A stretch of DNA of 64,000 nucleotides from Lederbergia citrea (GCF_018343525.1 NZ_JAGYPH010000001.1:1307778-1371777), one strand, 5' to 3'; shown: positions 9,368-18,887, numbered from the stretch's first letter. Notes: generated from the letters alone by a model not told the origin. Program-made: numbers and translations.

Positions 9368-9685
9368 TTACATTTGCATTCTCATTATTTCTTGGTATGC
9401 TTCGACAGCTTTATTTCGAACTTCCAAGGCTGCCTGTAAAGTGATTGATGCTTTTTGCGCCGAGATCATCACATTATGCAAATCAATATTATCCCCTCTT
9501 ACGAGACTGGCTGTGGCAGCATCTGATTGTAGTTGGGTACTATTTACTTCATTTATTGCTGTTTTTAATAATTCACCGAAGCTCTTTTCTGCTTGCACTG
9601 GCATCGTTTGATTGTTATTCATGTTATTCAAGCTTTTCATCGCTTCCAACGGTGCATTCGGAAAGCTGATATTATTAACCGGCAT
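9368..9685 (-). CDS. fliE: Flagellar hook-basal body protein FliE
   Basis: FliE joins the MS ring to the proximal rod and is an early exported substrate. The 105-residue protein contains SFGELLKTAINEVNSTQLQSD and LHNVMISAQKASITLQAALEVRNK, the conserved FliE C terminus ending in YQEIMRMQM. The ATG at 9685 follows GGAGGT by 10 bases and is preferred to an upstream TTG at 9703, which lies inside that site. It sits between flgC and fliF with gaps of 33 and 63 bases. Confidence 0.95.
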   Translation of the reverse strand: MPVNNISFPNAPLEAMKSLNNMNNNQTMPVQAEKSFGELLKTAINEVNSTQLQSDAATASLVRGDNIDLHNVMISAQKASITLQAALEVRNKAVEAYQEIMRMQM

Positions 9686-9718
9686 ACTAGGAAATACCTC
9701 CAATTAAACTTTTTAAAC

Positions 9719-10174
9719 TTACTTTCCTATTTCCAATGCTTTCATATACATGGATTTTGAGGCATTTAAAACTGTAACATTAGCTTCATAAGAGCGGGTC
9801 GTGCTGATCAAATCAACCATTTCCCGTAGGGGATCAACATTCGGCATTTGCACATAACCGTCTTCGTTTGCATCCGGATGCTGAGGATCATAAACAAGCC
9901 TATATGGAGAATCATCTTCTACAATATTTGTAACTTTCACTCCATTCATTTCCGCGCTGCCACTTTTCCCCAGTGAAGCGTTTAAAATGGAAGAAAAGGA
10001 TTGACCTTGCGGCTGCATCACAACCATTTTCCGTGTATACGGCTGCCATACGCCATCAACGACCTTCCCACGCGTCGTATCCACGTTTGCCATATTAGAT
10101 GAAATAACATCCATTCTTAACCGTTGTGCAGTTAATGCTGATGATGTAATGCTCATACCTTGAAATAGTGACAA
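9719..10174 (-). CDS. flgC: Flagellar basal-body rod protein FlgC
   Basis: FlgC is a proximal rod subunit exported by the flagellar type III system. The 151-residue protein has the rod signature ALTAQRLRMDVISSNMANVDTTR near the N terminus and the conserved end NVDPLREMVDLISTTRSYEANV. Start is a TTG at 10174, five bases after GGTAGG that also covers the flgB stop. No better ATG is upstream; the internal Met at residue 7 would cut the usual N terminus. Confidence 0.95.
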   Translation of the reverse strand: MSLFQGMSITSSALTAQRLRMDVISSNMANVDTTRGKVVDGVWQPYTRKMVVMQPQGQSFSSILNASLGKSGSAEMNGVKVTNIVEDDSPYRLVYDPQHPDANEDGYVQMPNVDPLREMVDLISTTRSYEANVTVLNASKSMYMKALEIGK

Positions 10175-10176
10175 TT

Positions 10177-10569
10177 TTACCTACCACCTTTAATAACATT
10201 CTGAAGTGTAGAAAATTTCCCATTCAATCTTTCTATTAAAGCGTTATAATAAATTTGATTTGATGCAAGGTCTGTCATTTCCTTATCAATATCCACATTA
10301 TTTCCATTATGTTGATATTGCATATTTTTTTTGTTGTAAATTGAAAAAGAGCGATTTTCAATCTGAAAGTCAAAATGACGAGGATCGCTGCGATACGAAT
10401 GTATGGTTCTCGCTGAAGCATCTGCTAATTCTTTCTTAAAACTGATACCCTTTGCTTTATAATTCGGGACATCTGCATTAGCGATGTTTTGAGCAGTTAG
10501 TTTATGCTTAAGTGACGAATAATTCAATGCTCTTTCAAGAGTATTAATATTGCCAGAAAATATTTCCAA
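10177..10569 (-). CDS. flgB: Flagellar basal-body rod protein FlgB
   Basis: FlgB is a proximal rod subunit and the first gene of the fla/che operon in B. subtilis. The 130-residue protein has ALNYSSLKHKLTAQNIANADVPNYKAKG, the rod signature, and a C-terminal MTDLASNQIYYNALIERL helix. The open frame begins with TTG GTG GTG at 10584, but GGTGGTG is likely the ribosome site for the TTG at 10567-10569, giving MEIFSGNINTLERALNYSS, which aligns with B. subtilis FlgB at its start and in length. A non-coding, repeat-rich gap precedes it. Confidence 0.94.
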   Translation of the reverse strand: MEIFSGNINTLERALNYSSLKHKLTAQNIANADVPNYKAKGISFKKELADASARTIHSYRSDPRHFDFQIENRSFSIYNKKNMQYQHNGNNVDIDKEMTDLASNQIYYNALIERLNGKFSTLQNVIKGGR

Positions 10570-10647
10570 ATTCGACACCACCAATTATAATATTCAACAA
10601 ATAGTATATTTCCAATATCTTCATTGTAATATCTATGTAACAATTCG

Positions 10648-10677
10648 TCTATACGTGTCACTCTAATTAAATGACAA
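10648..10677 (-). promoter_or_regulatory. Possible sigma-A promoter of the flagellar operon
   Basis: Minus strand: TTGTCA at 10672-10677, an 18-base spacer, and TATAGA at 10648-10653, about 80 bases upstream of the flgB start. I looked for a sigma-D type site (TAAA and GCCGATAT) and did not find a clear one. The prediction rests on matches to consensus only. Confidence 0.4.
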
Positions 10678-10742
10678 TTTGCGACAAATAAAGGAAAATA
10701 GTACTTAAGACTCAAAAGCATAGGTTCCTTGATCAGCCCCGA

Positions 10743-10806
10743 AAAGTTCTGATCCAATAAAAGTCCGGTCTGCGTTTTATTAGATCAGGTTATTTGACCT
10801 CGAGGA
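10743..10806 (+). repeat. Dispersed hairpin repeat (module C), first copy
   Basis: A 14-base imperfect inverted repeat (10749-10762 with 10775-10788, arms CTGATCCAATAAAA and TTTTATTAGATCAG) followed by GGTTATTTGACCTCGAGG. Nearly the same sequence, including the GTTATTTGACCTCGAGG tail, occurs at 36387-36447. The copy lies upstream of flgB in the non-coding gap and carries no gene. Confidence 0.8.
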
Positions 10807-10841
10807 ACTGAAAAAGGATCTTATGGTACTGTTGATTTCCG

Positions 10842-10955
10842 CTCCAGGCGGACGCTTTCCGCGGGCGGTCGGTGAGCCTCCTCGTCGCTTCGCTCCTGCG
10901 GGGTCTCACCTGGACGCGCTTTTCCCGCAGGAGTCGCCGCCTTCCGCTCCAATCA
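10842..10955 (-). repeat. GC-rich dispersed repeat (module A), copy 1, minus orientation
   Basis: Read on the minus strand it has blocks GACTCCTGCGGGA, GAGACCCCGCAGGAGCG, AGCGACGA, GGCTC and CCGCGGAAAGCG in that order, the same as copy 2 at 11113-11222. GC content is far above the surroundings. I recall elements like this as frequent in Bacillaceae intergenic regions. Short open frames across it (for example 10790-10984) are chance translations. Confidence 0.85.
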
Positions 10956-11001
10956 ACGGAGCTTGCTAAAAAATCAACATTCAAGACCCTAATTAAAATA
11001 T

Positions 11002-11047
11002 AAAAAAAGACTCTAAAATCATATTTTGATTTTTAGAGTCTTTTTTT
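11002..11047. terminator. Bidirectional hairpin with A/T tracts on both sides
   Basis: A near-perfect inverted repeat: AAAAAAAGACTCTAAAA at 11002-11018 and its complement at 11031-11047. Both flanks are homopolymer tracts, so it can act as an intrinsic terminator in either direction. It lies between the two inverted GC-rich repeats, downstream of codY and upstream of flgB. Confidence 0.8.
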
Positions 11048-11112
11048 GGCTGCTTCCATTATAAAAATGAATGAGTGAATAGAATAGTAAAATATAGCAT
11101 TTTATTGGTTTG

Positions 11113-11222
11113 GAGAAGCGTCCGCTCGACTCCTGCGGGATATGCAAGACAGCCGAGACCCTACAGGAGCGTAGCGACGAAGCGGCTCGGCGCTCGCCCC
11201 GCGGAAAGCGAGCGGTAAGCTT
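11113..11222 (+). repeat. GC-rich dispersed repeat (module A), copy 2, plus orientation
   Basis: Carries GACTCCTGCGGGA (11128-11140), GAGACCCTACAGGAGCG, AGCGACGA, GGCTC and CCGCGGAAAGCG (11199-11210), the same block order as copy 1 but on the opposite strand, so the two form a large inverted pair around the hairpin at 11002-11047. It lies just downstream of the codY terminator. No gene is supported here. Confidence 0.85.
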
Positions 11223-11242
11223 CGGAAAACCTGCTTTATCAT

Positions 11243-11273
11243 AAAAAAAGACTGTAGACAAGTTTGTCTACAG
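11243..11273 (-). terminator. Intrinsic terminator of codY
   Basis: On the minus strand CTGTAGACAA pairs with TTGTCTACAG across a 2-base gap (11252-11261 with 11264-11273), followed by TCTTTTTTT. It is about 45 bases after the codY stop and separates the codY transcript from the flagellar operon. Confidence 0.9.
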
Positions 11274-11316
11274 CCTGACACTACTTGGGGAAATTCCCAT
11301 TAGTATTTTAGGTTAA

Positions 11317-12096
11317 TTAGCTTGATTTAATTTTTTCAAGTTCTTTAAGAAATTTCGAATTTAATACTTTAATGTAAGTACCTTTCATTCCAAGTGAACG
11401 TGATTCAATGACACCAGCGCTTTCAAGTTTTCTTAATGCATTTACAATCACGGAGCGCGTGATTCCAACACGGTCAGCAATTTTTGAAGCAACTAGTAAA
11501 CCTTCTGTACCGTTTAATTCTTCAAAAATATGCTCAATTGCCTCCAACTCACTATAAGATAGTGAACTGATTGCCATTTGCACAACCGCTTTGCTTCTGG
11601 CTTCTTCTTCAATTTCTTCCGATTTCTCACGTAATATTTCCATTCCGACAACAGTCGCACCGTACTCAGCAAGAATTAAATCATCGTCTTGAAATTCCTC
11701 TTCCAATCGAGCAAGGATAAGGGTACCAAGTCGCTCGCCACCACCAATGATAGGGACGATCGTTGTTAAACCACTTCCAAAGAGCTCTTTATTCTCTTCC
11801 GGAAAAGCCGTGTACTCACTATCTACATCCAAATTTGATGATGTCTCTGTAATTTTGAAAAGATTCTTCGTATATTCTTCTGGAAACTGGCGATCTTCGA
11901 ACATTTTTTTCATTCTTTCATTTTCGATCTGTTGGTTAATTGCAAAGCCAAGCAGCTTACCTCTTCTACTTACTACAAAAATATTAGCTTGGATGACATC
12001 GCTTAATGTTTCTGCCATCTCCTTGAAGTTAACTGACTTTCCTGCAGCTTTTTGAAGCATAGCATTTATCGTTCTTGTTCTTGGTAATAATTCCAT
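11317..12096 (-). CDS. codY: GTP- and branched-chain-amino-acid-sensing global regulator CodY
   Basis: CodY represses stationary-phase, amino-acid uptake and virulence-type genes when GTP and Ile/Leu/Val are plentiful. The 259-residue length equals that of B. subtilis CodY. It has an N-terminal GAF domain ([17 protein letters not shown]...) and a C-terminal winged helix-turn-helix with [20 protein letters not shown] and [13 protein letters not shown]. The ATG at 12096 follows AGGAGG; the longer frame to 12156 adds 20 residues without family support. A TATAAT is centred near 12130 on the minus strand but its -35 is weak. Upstream neighbour is hslU, as in B. subtilis. Confidence 0.98.
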   Translation of the reverse strand: MELLPRTRTINAMLQKAAGKSVNFKEMAETLSDVIQANIFVVSRRGKLLGFAINQQIENERMKKMFEDRQFPEEYTKNLFKITETSSNLDVDSEYTAFPEENKELFGSGLTTIVPIIGGGERLGTLILARLEEEFQDDDLILAEYGATVVGMEILREKSEEIEEEARSKAVVQMAISSLSYSELEAIEHIFEELNGTEGLLVASKIADRVGITRSVIVNALRKLESAGVIESRSLGMKGTYIKVLNSKFLKELEKIKSS

Positions 12097-12209
12097 GTAT
12101 TTTCCTCCTAAAAAATTGAAAATGCAATTATACATAAATTGCGAAAATAATAACATACCTTTTCTTCTCAGTACCTGTTAATTGCTCTCTTTACCATTTC
12201 CCCTACGAC

Positions 12210-13625
12210 CTAAAGGATAAACTGGCTTAAATCCTTGTCTTTAGAAATAGCGGCAAGTTTTTCATCAACATAATTTCTCGTAATTTTAACTGTCTCCAAT
12301 GTCACTTCCGGTGCTTCAAATGAAAGATCCTCAAGCAGCTTTTCCAAAATTGTATGAAGACGCCTCGCTCCAATATTGTCTGTTTGTTGATTGACAGTAA
12401 AGGCAATTTCCGCAAGTCTATGAATAGCATCGTCAGAAAATTCGATTTGTATACCTTCCGTTTCCAATAATGCAATATATTGTTTAATCAATGCATTATC
12501 AGGCTCAGTTAAGATACTCACAAAATCTTCAACCGATAATTTGCCAAGTTCAACGCGAATTGGAAAACGACCTTGAAGTTCAGGGATTAAATCTGATGGC
12601 TTCGAGATATGAAACGCTCCAGCTGCGATAAACAATACATGATCGGTTTTAACTGGACCATATTTCGTTACTACAGTTGAGCCTTCTACAATTGGCAAAA
12701 TATCTCGTTGTACACCTTCCCTTGATACATCAGCTGAAGAGGTACTATTACTTTTGCTTGCGATTTTATCAATCTCGTCAATAAAAATAATTCCCGTTTG
12801 TTCAGCTCGAAAAATGGCAGTTTGAGAAACCTCATCCATATCAATCAATTTCTGAGCCTCATCATTCGTTAAGACAATACGGGCGTCTTTTACTGGGAGA
12901 TTTCGTTTCTTTTTCTTTTTTGGCATTAGACTGCCTAGCGCGTCTTGCATGTTCATGCCCATCTGTTCCATACCAGACCCTTGAAGCATATCAAACATTG
13001 ATGGCTGCTGTTCTTCCACTTCCACCTGGACCATTTGGTCTTCCATTTCACCATTTGCTAACTTTTGAGCAATAAGTCTTCTTCTATCCCGTAAGCTCAT
13101 TTCTTCTTGTGTATCTGAGTCGTCGCTTGATTCCTGCTGTTGGCCTCCAAAAATCATTTCAAATGGATTTTTAAAGCTTTCAGCTTTTTTCCTTGAAGGA
13201 ACCAATAATTCTACAAGCCTTTCGTTTGCCTGCTTTTCAGCTTGTGCCTTAACCTCTTGCATTTTATCTTCTTTTACAAGTCTAATCGATGTTTCCATGA
13301 GATCACGTACCATGGATTCGACATCACGGCCCACATAGCCGACTTCAGTAAATTTCGTTGCTTCCACTTTAATAAATGGAGCACCCACCAATTTAGCCAT
13401 GCGTCTTGCAATTTCTGTTTTCCCTACTCCCGTAGGGCCAATCATCAGGATGTTTTTCGGAATGATTTCATCTCTCATTTCAGAGCTTAGCAATCCTCGG
13501 CGATAGCGATTACGAAGTGCAACAGCAACAGACCTTTTCGCATCTTTCTGGCCGATGATATATTGATCCAGTTTTTCAACGATTTGGCGCGGAGTCATAT
13601 TAAACCCTTTAATTTCAGCTGTCAA
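12210..13625 (-). CDS. hslU: HslUV (ClpYQ) protease ATPase subunit HslU
   Basis: HslU is the AAA+ unfoldase that feeds substrates to the HslV peptidase chamber. The 471-residue protein has [16 protein letters not shown] at the start, Walker A GPTGVGKT at 63-70, a charged insertion (I domain, about 110-245), Walker [13 protein letters not shown], and the C-terminal sensor arginine segment with [16 protein letters not shown]. The start is a TTG at 13625 backed by AAGGAGGGG 7 bases upstream; an ATG ten codons later is the alternative. It follows hslV. Confidence 0.97.
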   Translation of the reverse strand: MTAEIKGFNMTPRQIVEKLDQYIIGQKDAKRSVAVALRNRYRRGLLSSEMRDEIIPKNILMIGPTGVGKTEIARRMAKLVGAPFIKVEATKFTEVGYVGRDVESMVRDLMETSIRLVKEDKMQEVKAQAEKQANERLVELLVPSRKKAESFKNPFEMIFGGQQQESSDDSDTQEEMSLRDRRRLIAQKLANGEMEDQMVQVEVEEQQPSMFDMLQGSGMEQMGMNMQDALGSLMPKKKKKRNLPVKDARIVLTNDEAQKLIDMDEVSQTAIFRAEQTGIIFIDEIDKIASKSNSTSSADVSREGVQRDILPIVEGSTVVTKYGPVKTDHVLFIAAGAFHISKPSDLIPELQGRFPIRVELGKLSVEDFVSILTEPDNALIKQYIALLETEGIQIEFSDDAIHRLAEIAFTVNQQTDNIGARRLHTILEKLLEDLSFEAPEVTLETVKITRNYVDEKLAAISKDKDLSQFIL

Positions 13626-13686
13626 ACTGTCCCCTCCTTATAAGACGAATGTTTTCAGTTCTAATATCTTTTCGGCTTTTTTGATT

Positions 13687-14229
13687 TTACAACTCTTCTA
13701 CAATGATATTTCTATTTGTATACACACAAATATCCGCAGCAATCTCCAGGGCAGCCCTTGCCATTTCTTTTGCCGTCAAATGTTCTGCTGCATAGTTTTT
13801 AAGTGCTCTTCCCGCCGCCAATGCGTAATTCCCACCAGAGCCAATGGCAAGCACTCCATCGTCTGGTTCAATCACTTCTCCAGTCCCGGAAACAAGCAGA
13901 ATATCATCTTTATCCATGACGATCAGCATAGCTTCAAGCTTTCGCAATACTTTATCGCTTCTCCACTCTTTAGCCAATTCAACGGCAGCACGCTGGAGAT
14001 TTCCGTTAAACTCTTGGAGCTTTCCTTCAAATTTTTCAAACAATGTAAAGGCATCTGCCACTGAACCTGCAAACCCAGCTAACACTTTACCATTAAAAAG
14101 TTTTCGCACTTTTTTAGCCGTATGTTTCATTACTACTGCATTTCCGAATGTAACTTGGCCGTCTCCTGCCATTGCACAGTTCCCATTATGCTGAACAGCA
14201 AAAATTGTTGTCGCATGAAATTGATTCAT
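13687..14229 (-). CDS. hslV: HslUV (ClpYQ) protease peptidase subunit HslV
   Basis: HslV is the proteasome-like peptidase of the two-part ATP-dependent protease. The 180-residue protein has the N-terminal nucleophile fold: ATTIFAVQH at the start, [42 protein letters not shown] and [15 protein letters not shown]. It begins MNQFHATT, so the conserved Thr is at residue 7 after a short leader. B. subtilis ClpQ instead starts MSSFHATT and uses an N-terminal Ser, so maturation is expected to differ. The gene is between xerC and hslU. Confidence 0.97.
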   Translation of the reverse strand: MNQFHATTIFAVQHNGNCAMAGDGQVTFGNAVVMKHTAKKVRKLFNGKVLAGFAGSVADAFTLFEKFEGKLQEFNGNLQRAAVELAKEWRSDKVLRKLEAMLIVMDKDDILLVSGTGEVIEPDDGVLAIGSGGNYALAAGRALKNYAAEHLTAKEMARAALEIAADICVYTNRNIIVEEL

Positions 14230-14252
14230 TTTAACTCCTCCTTGCTAGACAT

Positions 14253-15155
14253 TTAAGCCCGGGGATGATGATTCAAATATGTTTTTCGCAAATGTTCTTT
14301 CGTCACATGTGTATAAACTTGTGTTGAAGATAAGTGAGCGTGACCAAGTAATTCCTGAACAGTACGCATATCAGCACCGTTGTTAAGTAGATGTGTTGCA
14401 AATGTATGGCGAAGCATATGAGGATGAATTTTTCCAGTTAGAGAAGCTGATTCAATTATATTACTTAAAATATATCGAACTCCTCTTGGAGTAAGAGGAC
14501 CTCCACGGGAATTGACAAATAGGTAATGATGTTGCTGTTTACCTTTCATAAGCTCATCTCTTACACCACTTATGTAACCTTGAAGGGCATCATAAGCAAA
14601 ACTCCCAAAAGGGACATACCTTTCTTTTCGACCTTTACCTTTTACCAAAATAGTTGCAAAGTCAAAATCCAGGTCCTTAATTAAGATGTTAGAGCATTCA
14701 CTAACTCGTATTCCTGTCGCATACAGCAACTCGAGTAAAGCTAAATTCCTTTTGCCAAGTAAAGTTGAATTATCGCACGCCTCGAATAATATTCTCATTT
14801 CTTCTTCGTAAAAAAAATTAGGAAGCCTAACACCTGCTTTCGGTTGAATAACGAGAACAAATGGATTCTCTTTCACTAATTTTTCCCTTAAAAGAAATTT
14901 ATAAAAGCTTCTCAGGCAGGAAATTTTCCTCGCCACACTTGCCCTTGCTAATTTTTGACTGTATAGATCAGTGACGTAAAGACGCGCGTCAAAATATTCA
15001 ACGCTCTTAAACGAGTCAATACCTTGTGCATTCATGAACAAGGAAAATTGCTCTATATCCTTTTTATAAAAGCCGATTGTATACTCAGAATAATTCTTTT
15101 CTATTTGCAGGTATTCAATAAAAGAGTAAACTGATTCATCTGAAAACTTATTCAT
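14253..15155 (-). CDS. xerC: Site-specific tyrosine recombinase XerC (CodV)
   Basis: XerC resolves chromosome dimers at dif with its partner XerD. The 300-residue protein has an N-terminal SAM-like core-binding domain and a complete catalytic set: Arg150 (ATGIRVSE), Lys174 (VKGKGRKE), His246 and Arg249 (HPHMLRHTFATHLL), His272 (LLGHAHL) and Tyr281 (STQVYTHV). The ATG has a GAGGTGA site. It starts the run xerC-hslV-hslU-codY. Confidence 0.96.
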   Translation of the reverse strand: MNKFSDESVYSFIEYLQIEKNYSEYTIGFYKKDIEQFSLFMNAQGIDSFKSVEYFDARLYVTDLYSQKLARASVARKISCLRSFYKFLLREKLVKENPFVLVIQPKAGVRLPNFFYEEEMRILFEACDNSTLLGKRNLALLELLYATGIRVSECSNILIKDLDFDFATILVKGKGRKERYVPFGSFAYDALQGYISGVRDELMKGKQQHHYLFVNSRGGPLTPRGVRYILSNIIESASLTGKIHPHMLRHTFATHLLNNGADMRTVQELLGHAHLSSTQVYTHVTKEHLRKTYLNHHPRA

Positions 15156-15171
15156 CTCTTCACCTCACAAA

Positions 15172-15202
15172 GGCTACTAAATATTATCATAATTTAGCAG
15201 CC
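15172..15202 (-). terminator. Hairpin between trmFO and xerC
   Basis: An 11-base near-perfect inverted repeat (15172-15182 with 15192-15202, arms GGCTACTAAAT and ATTTAGCAGCC). The T tract after it on the minus strand is short (TTTG), so termination may be partial and xerC may be reached by read-through. Confidence 0.45.
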
Positions 15203-15215
15203 TATGCAATGAATG

Positions 15216-16520
15216 TTACAAATTTTTCACAAAGTTTTGAATTGTTCGCAATGCCCGTTCACCGTATTGTTCATTTCTTAATTTCTTATCCTTAATTCTC
15301 TCAGGTAAATCTGGAAGTAATCCAAAATTCACATTCATCGGTTGAAAGTTTTTTGATCCTGTAGAGGTAATGTAATAAGCCATACTTCCCATCGTCGTCT
15401 CCTTTGGAAAAATGACGGGCTCCTCATTTAAGGCAAGTTTAGCTGCGTTAATCCCAGCAATAAGACCGCTCGCTGCTGATTCCACATACCCTTCAACACC
15501 TGTCATTTGACCTGCAAAAAATAAGGTCGGTCTTTCTTTAAATTGATATGTCCGTTCCAAAACCTTTGGTGAATTGATAAAAGTATTTCTGTGCATGACT
15601 CCATATCTAACAATTTCCACATTTTCCAATCCAGGGATCAATTTGAGAACTTCTTTTTGTGGACCCCATTTCAAATGGGTTTGAAAGCCAACTAAATTGT
15701 ACAATGTTCCAGCAGCATCATCTTGACGAAGCTGGATAACTGCATAGGGGCGCTTTCCTGTCCGGGGATCTTCTAATCCTACTGGTTTCAAAGGGCCGAA
15801 TAGCATCGTCTTTTTTCCTCTGGCTGCCATGACTTCAATTGGCATACAACCTTCAAAGAAAATTTCTTTTTCAAATTCTTTTAATGGAACAGTTTCTGCA
15901 GAAATAAGCGCTTCATAAAATCTGTCAAATTCCTCTTCTGTCATTGGACAGTTTAAATATGCAGCTTCTCCCTTATCATAACGGGATTTTAAGTATACCT
16001 TCTCCATATCGATACTGTCTTTTTCGATAATAGGAGCAGCAGCATCATAAAAATATAGGTATTCTTCCCCGGTCAATTCCTGTAATTTTTGCGATAAAAG
16101 TTCGCTAGTTAGCGGTCCAGTTGCGATTATTGTAATACCGTCAGGAATTTCAGATATCTCTTCATTATATACCGTAATTAAAGGGTGATTCCTAACTTTT
16201 TCTGTCACATGGCCCGCAAATTCATGCCTGTCGACAGCTAAAGCGCCTCCAGCAGGAACAGATGAGCGATCCGCCGCACTTATAATTACGGAATCAAGCA
16301 TTCTCATTTCTTCCTTTAGTACTCCAACTGCATTTGCCAAAGTGTTGGCCCTCAATGAGTTGGAGCATACGAGTTCAGCAAATTTATCCGTATGGTGCGC
16401 AGGAGTTTGCTTGACAGGTCTCATTTCATATAAATTAACACGTATACCTCTTTTAGCAATTTGCCAAGCCGCTTCACTACCGGCAAGACCAGCACCCACT
16501 ACATTTACAGTCTGCTCCAT
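15216..16520 (-). CDS. trmFO: Methylenetetrahydrofolate-tRNA (uracil-54-C5)-methyltransferase TrmFO
   Basis: TrmFO makes ribothymidine at position 54 of the tRNA T-loop using methylene-THF and FADH2. The 434-residue protein begins with an FAD-binding Rossmann motif [20 protein letters not shown] and has the family segment [23 protein letters not shown], whose Cys is conserved, plus [19 protein letters not shown] near the C terminus. The ATG has an AGGAGGGG site. It lies between topA and xerC as in B. subtilis. Confidence 0.97.
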   Translation of the reverse strand: MEQTVNVVGAGLAGSEAAWQIAKRGIRVNLYEMRPVKQTPAHHTDKFAELVCSNSLRANTLANAVGVLKEEMRMLDSVIISAADRSSVPAGGALAVDRHEFAGHVTEKVRNHPLITVYNEEISEIPDGITIIATGPLTSELLSQKLQELTGEEYLYFYDAAAPIIEKDSIDMEKVYLKSRYDKGEAAYLNCPMTEEEFDRFYEALISAETVPLKEFEKEIFFEGCMPIEVMAARGKKTMLFGPLKPVGLEDPRTGKRPYAVIQLRQDDAAGTLYNLVGFQTHLKWGPQKEVLKLIPGLENVEIVRYGVMHRNTFINSPKVLERTYQFKERPTLFFAGQMTGVEGYVESAASGLIAGINAAKLALNEEPVIFPKETTMGSMAYYITSTGSKNFQPMNVNFGLLPDLPERIKDKKLRNEQYGERALRTIQNFVKNL

Positions 16521-16629
16521 ATATGCCCCTCCTATATATAAAACTAAATCCTTATAAAATCTACTTATAATAGTCCCTCTTGCATTCTACACTATTCGAC
16601 AAGAAATTTACATTTTAAAAGCTTATTAG

Positions 16630-16704
16630 AAAAGCGCAAGCTCTTTTTTAGGATGAACGGCTAAGACCGCCACATCGAGGGGCTAGGCGCTGAAGCTAGA
16701 CGTT
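16630..16704 (+). repeat. Dispersed repeat (module B), short copy
   Basis: Shares GCGCAAGC, GAACGGCTAAGACCGCCAC and GAGGGGCTAGGCGCTG with the larger element at 36288-36490, in the same order. The 36-kb copy has about 105 extra bases between the CGCCAC and CGAGGGGCTAGG blocks that are absent here. The gap between trmFO and topA holds this repeat and the topA terminator and nothing else I can support. Confidence 0.75.
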
Positions 16705-16720
16705 AACCTAGAATGCCACG

Positions 16721-16749
16721 AAAAAAGAGGCCATTGTATTAGCCCCTTT
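16721..16749 (-). terminator. Intrinsic terminator of topA
   Basis: Minus strand AGGGGC, a loop of about 10 bases, then GCCTC followed by TTTTTT. It starts about 12 bases after the topA stop. The stem is short (6 pairs, one G-T). Confidence 0.7.
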
Positions 16750-16760
16750 AATCTGATGTG

Positions 16761-18836
16761 CTATTGTACTGGCTTTTCCTTGTAATCACAATTTGCACAC
16801 TGAACTTGGATTCCTTTTTTGAGTTTTTTCTCTGCAAGAACCCCTTCGCATTTTGGACAAGGTCGTTCTAAAGGTTTATCCCATGATAGGAAATCACATT
16901 CAGGATAACGATCGCAGCCATAGAAAATACGTTTTTTCTTACTTTTTCTTTCAATCACATTGCCCTCTTTACATTTCGGACACTTAACACCAATTTGTTT
17001 GACAATCGGCTTCGTATTCCGGCAGTCAGGGAAATTAGAACATGCCATAAATTTTCCATAGCGTCCCATTTTGAACACCATTGGATTTCCGCAGTTTTCA
17101 CAGTCTTCTCCGGCAGGTTCATCTTTAATTTCAACTTCCTGCATTTCAATTTCGGCCTTTTTTAAATTTTTCTCAAAGCCTTGATAAAATTCATCTATAA
17201 TTGATACCCATTCAATTTTTCCGTCTTCTATTTCATCAAGTTCACTTTCCATCTTGGCGGTAAATGCAACATTGATGACTTCTGGGAAAAATTCCATAAT
17301 TAATTGTAAAACAATTTCGCCAAGTTCCGTCGGGATAAATCGCTTATTTTCAAGCGCTACATACCCACGTTTTTGAATCGTATCAAGCGTGGGAGCGAAA
17401 GTTGATGGTCTGCCAATACCGAGTTCTTCAAGTGTCCTTACAAGTCGTGCTTCAGTGTATCTTGGCGGCGGCTGCGTAAAGTGCTGTTTCGGTTCAAGTT
17501 TTTCAGCATGAACCATATCGCCTTCAACAAGATCTGGCAGCATGTTTTCTTTTTCTTCCTGCTGATCATCTGTTCCTTCGACGTATACTTTCATAAATCC
17601 AGGAAACTTTATTTTCGAACCGTTGGCTCGGAACGTTACTTCTCCATTTTTCAAATTAACGGTCATGGTATCCATGACTGCAGGAGCCATTTGGCTTGCT
17701 ACAAATCGTTCCCATATTAATTTATATAGCCTATGTTGATCTCGGCTCAAAGAAGCTTTAACAGCATTCGGTTCACGTAGAGTACTTGTAGGTCTTACTG
17801 CTTCATGGGCATCTTGTGCATTACTTTGCTTCTTCTCTTTTTTATCTTCAGATTTCATATAATCTTTTCCGTACTGTGCCGTTATATATTCTGCAGCTTC
17901 CTTTTGGGCAACCTCGGAAATTCTAGTTGAATCGGTCCTCATATATGTGATTAGCCCGACGGTCCCTTCCTTACCAAGATCTATTCCTTCATATAATTGT
18001 TGAGCGAGCATCATCGTTTTCTTCGCACGGAAATTCAGCTTTCTAGCTGCTTCTTGCTGAAGAGATGAAGTTGTAAACGGGAGAGCAGGATTTCTTCTTC
18101 TTTCCTTTTTCACAACGGAGTCAACTTTAAACGAGTCACCTGTCAGCTTGTTCATCACTGAGTTGACATCTTCCTCTGAATTCAGCTTTGTCTTTTTGCT
18201 ATTAAAGCCGAAAAAGGCTGCTTGGAAATTCTCTTTTCCTTTTATAAAATTCCCATCGATAGACCAGTATTCTTCGGGTACGAAACTTTTGATCTCATTT
18301 TCCCGATCAATAATTAGCCGAACAGCAACAGACTGCACGCGACCTGCACTAAGTCCTTTTTTAACTTTTTTCCAAAGAAGCGGGCTAATATTGTAACCGA
18401 CTAGCCGATCCAAAATTCGTCTTGCTTGCTGGGCATCAACAAGGTCCATATTAATAGGACGTGGATGTTTAAAAGACTCCTTAATAGCGTCTTTGGTAAT
18501 TTCATTAAAAACAACCCTGCAATCAGAATAAATATCAACATCCAAGCTATGAGCTAAATGCCAGGCAATAGCTTCTCCTTCTCTATCGGGGTCAGCTGCC
18601 AGATATACTTTTTTTGCTTTTTTAGCGGCTGTTTTAAGCTCTTTTAAAATTGGGCCTTTGCCTCTGATTGTAATATATTTAGGTTCATAGTTTTGTTCAA
18701 CATCCACACCCATTTGGCTTTTAGGCAAATCCCGTAAATGCCCCATGGATGCTTTTACTTTGTATTTTTTTCCGAGATAGCGCTCAATTGTTTTCGCCTT
18801 TGCTGGCGATTCCACTATCACTAAATAATCCGACAT
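16761..18836 (-). CDS. topA: DNA topoisomerase I TopA
   Basis: TopA relaxes negative supercoils by a type IA mechanism. The 691-residue length equals B. subtilis TopA. A Toprim domain opens the protein (Glu9 in VIVES; DPDREGE at 82-88), the catalytic Tyr298 lies in [12 protein letters not shown], and the C terminus carries three four-cysteine zinc ribbons (CENCGNP...CSNFPDC, CPKCKEG...CDRYPEC, CPKCEG...CANC). The ATG has a GGGAGG site. A good sigma-A promoter lies upstream, so it can be transcribed apart from dprA. Confidence 0.98.
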   Translation of the reverse strand: MSDYLVIVESPAKAKTIERYLGKKYKVKASMGHLRDLPKSQMGVDVEQNYEPKYITIRGKGPILKELKTAAKKAKKVYLAADPDREGEAIAWHLAHSLDVDIYSDCRVVFNEITKDAIKESFKHPRPINMDLVDAQQARRILDRLVGYNISPLLWKKVKKGLSAGRVQSVAVRLIIDRENEIKSFVPEEYWSIDGNFIKGKENFQAAFFGFNSKKTKLNSEEDVNSVMNKLTGDSFKVDSVVKKERRRNPALPFTTSSLQQEAARKLNFRAKKTMMLAQQLYEGIDLGKEGTVGLITYMRTDSTRISEVAQKEAAEYITAQYGKDYMKSEDKKEKKQSNAQDAHEAVRPTSTLREPNAVKASLSRDQHRLYKLIWERFVASQMAPAVMDTMTVNLKNGEVTFRANGSKIKFPGFMKVYVEGTDDQQEEKENMLPDLVEGDMVHAEKLEPKQHFTQPPPRYTEARLVRTLEELGIGRPSTFAPTLDTIQKRGYVALENKRFIPTELGEIVLQLIMEFFPEVINVAFTAKMESELDEIEDGKIEWVSIIDEFYQGFEKNLKKAEIEMQEVEIKDEPAGEDCENCGNPMVFKMGRYGKFMACSNFPDCRNTKPIVKQIGVKCPKCKEGNVIERKSKKKRIFYGCDRYPECDFLSWDKPLERPCPKCEGVLAEKKLKKGIQVQCANCDYKEKPVQ

Positions 18837-18887
18837 GCAAAATCCTCCCTAGAGGTTATTAATAAACATCTCTATAAATCAGAGTAA

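Noticed and set aside
10570-10740. A sigma-D promoter for the flagellar operon
   Set aside because: No TAAA with a GCCGATAT at the right spacing is visible upstream of flgB; only a sigma-A-like site is supported.
10524-10757. A 77-residue minus-strand frame overlapping flgB
   Set aside because: It overlaps the conserved flgB start in another frame, has no family resemblance and runs through the predicted promoter region.
10790-11261. Two small minus-strand open frames of 64 and 80 residues in the codY-flgB gap
   Set aside because: They translate the GC-rich repeats and the terminator hairpin. The Arg- and Ser-rich sequences are what this repeat gives in any frame, and neither has a convincing ribosome site.
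12094-12160. A CodY box in front of codY
   Set aside because: The best candidate, TATTTTCGCAATTTA, has about six mismatches to AATTTTCWGAAAATT, too many to claim autoregulation.
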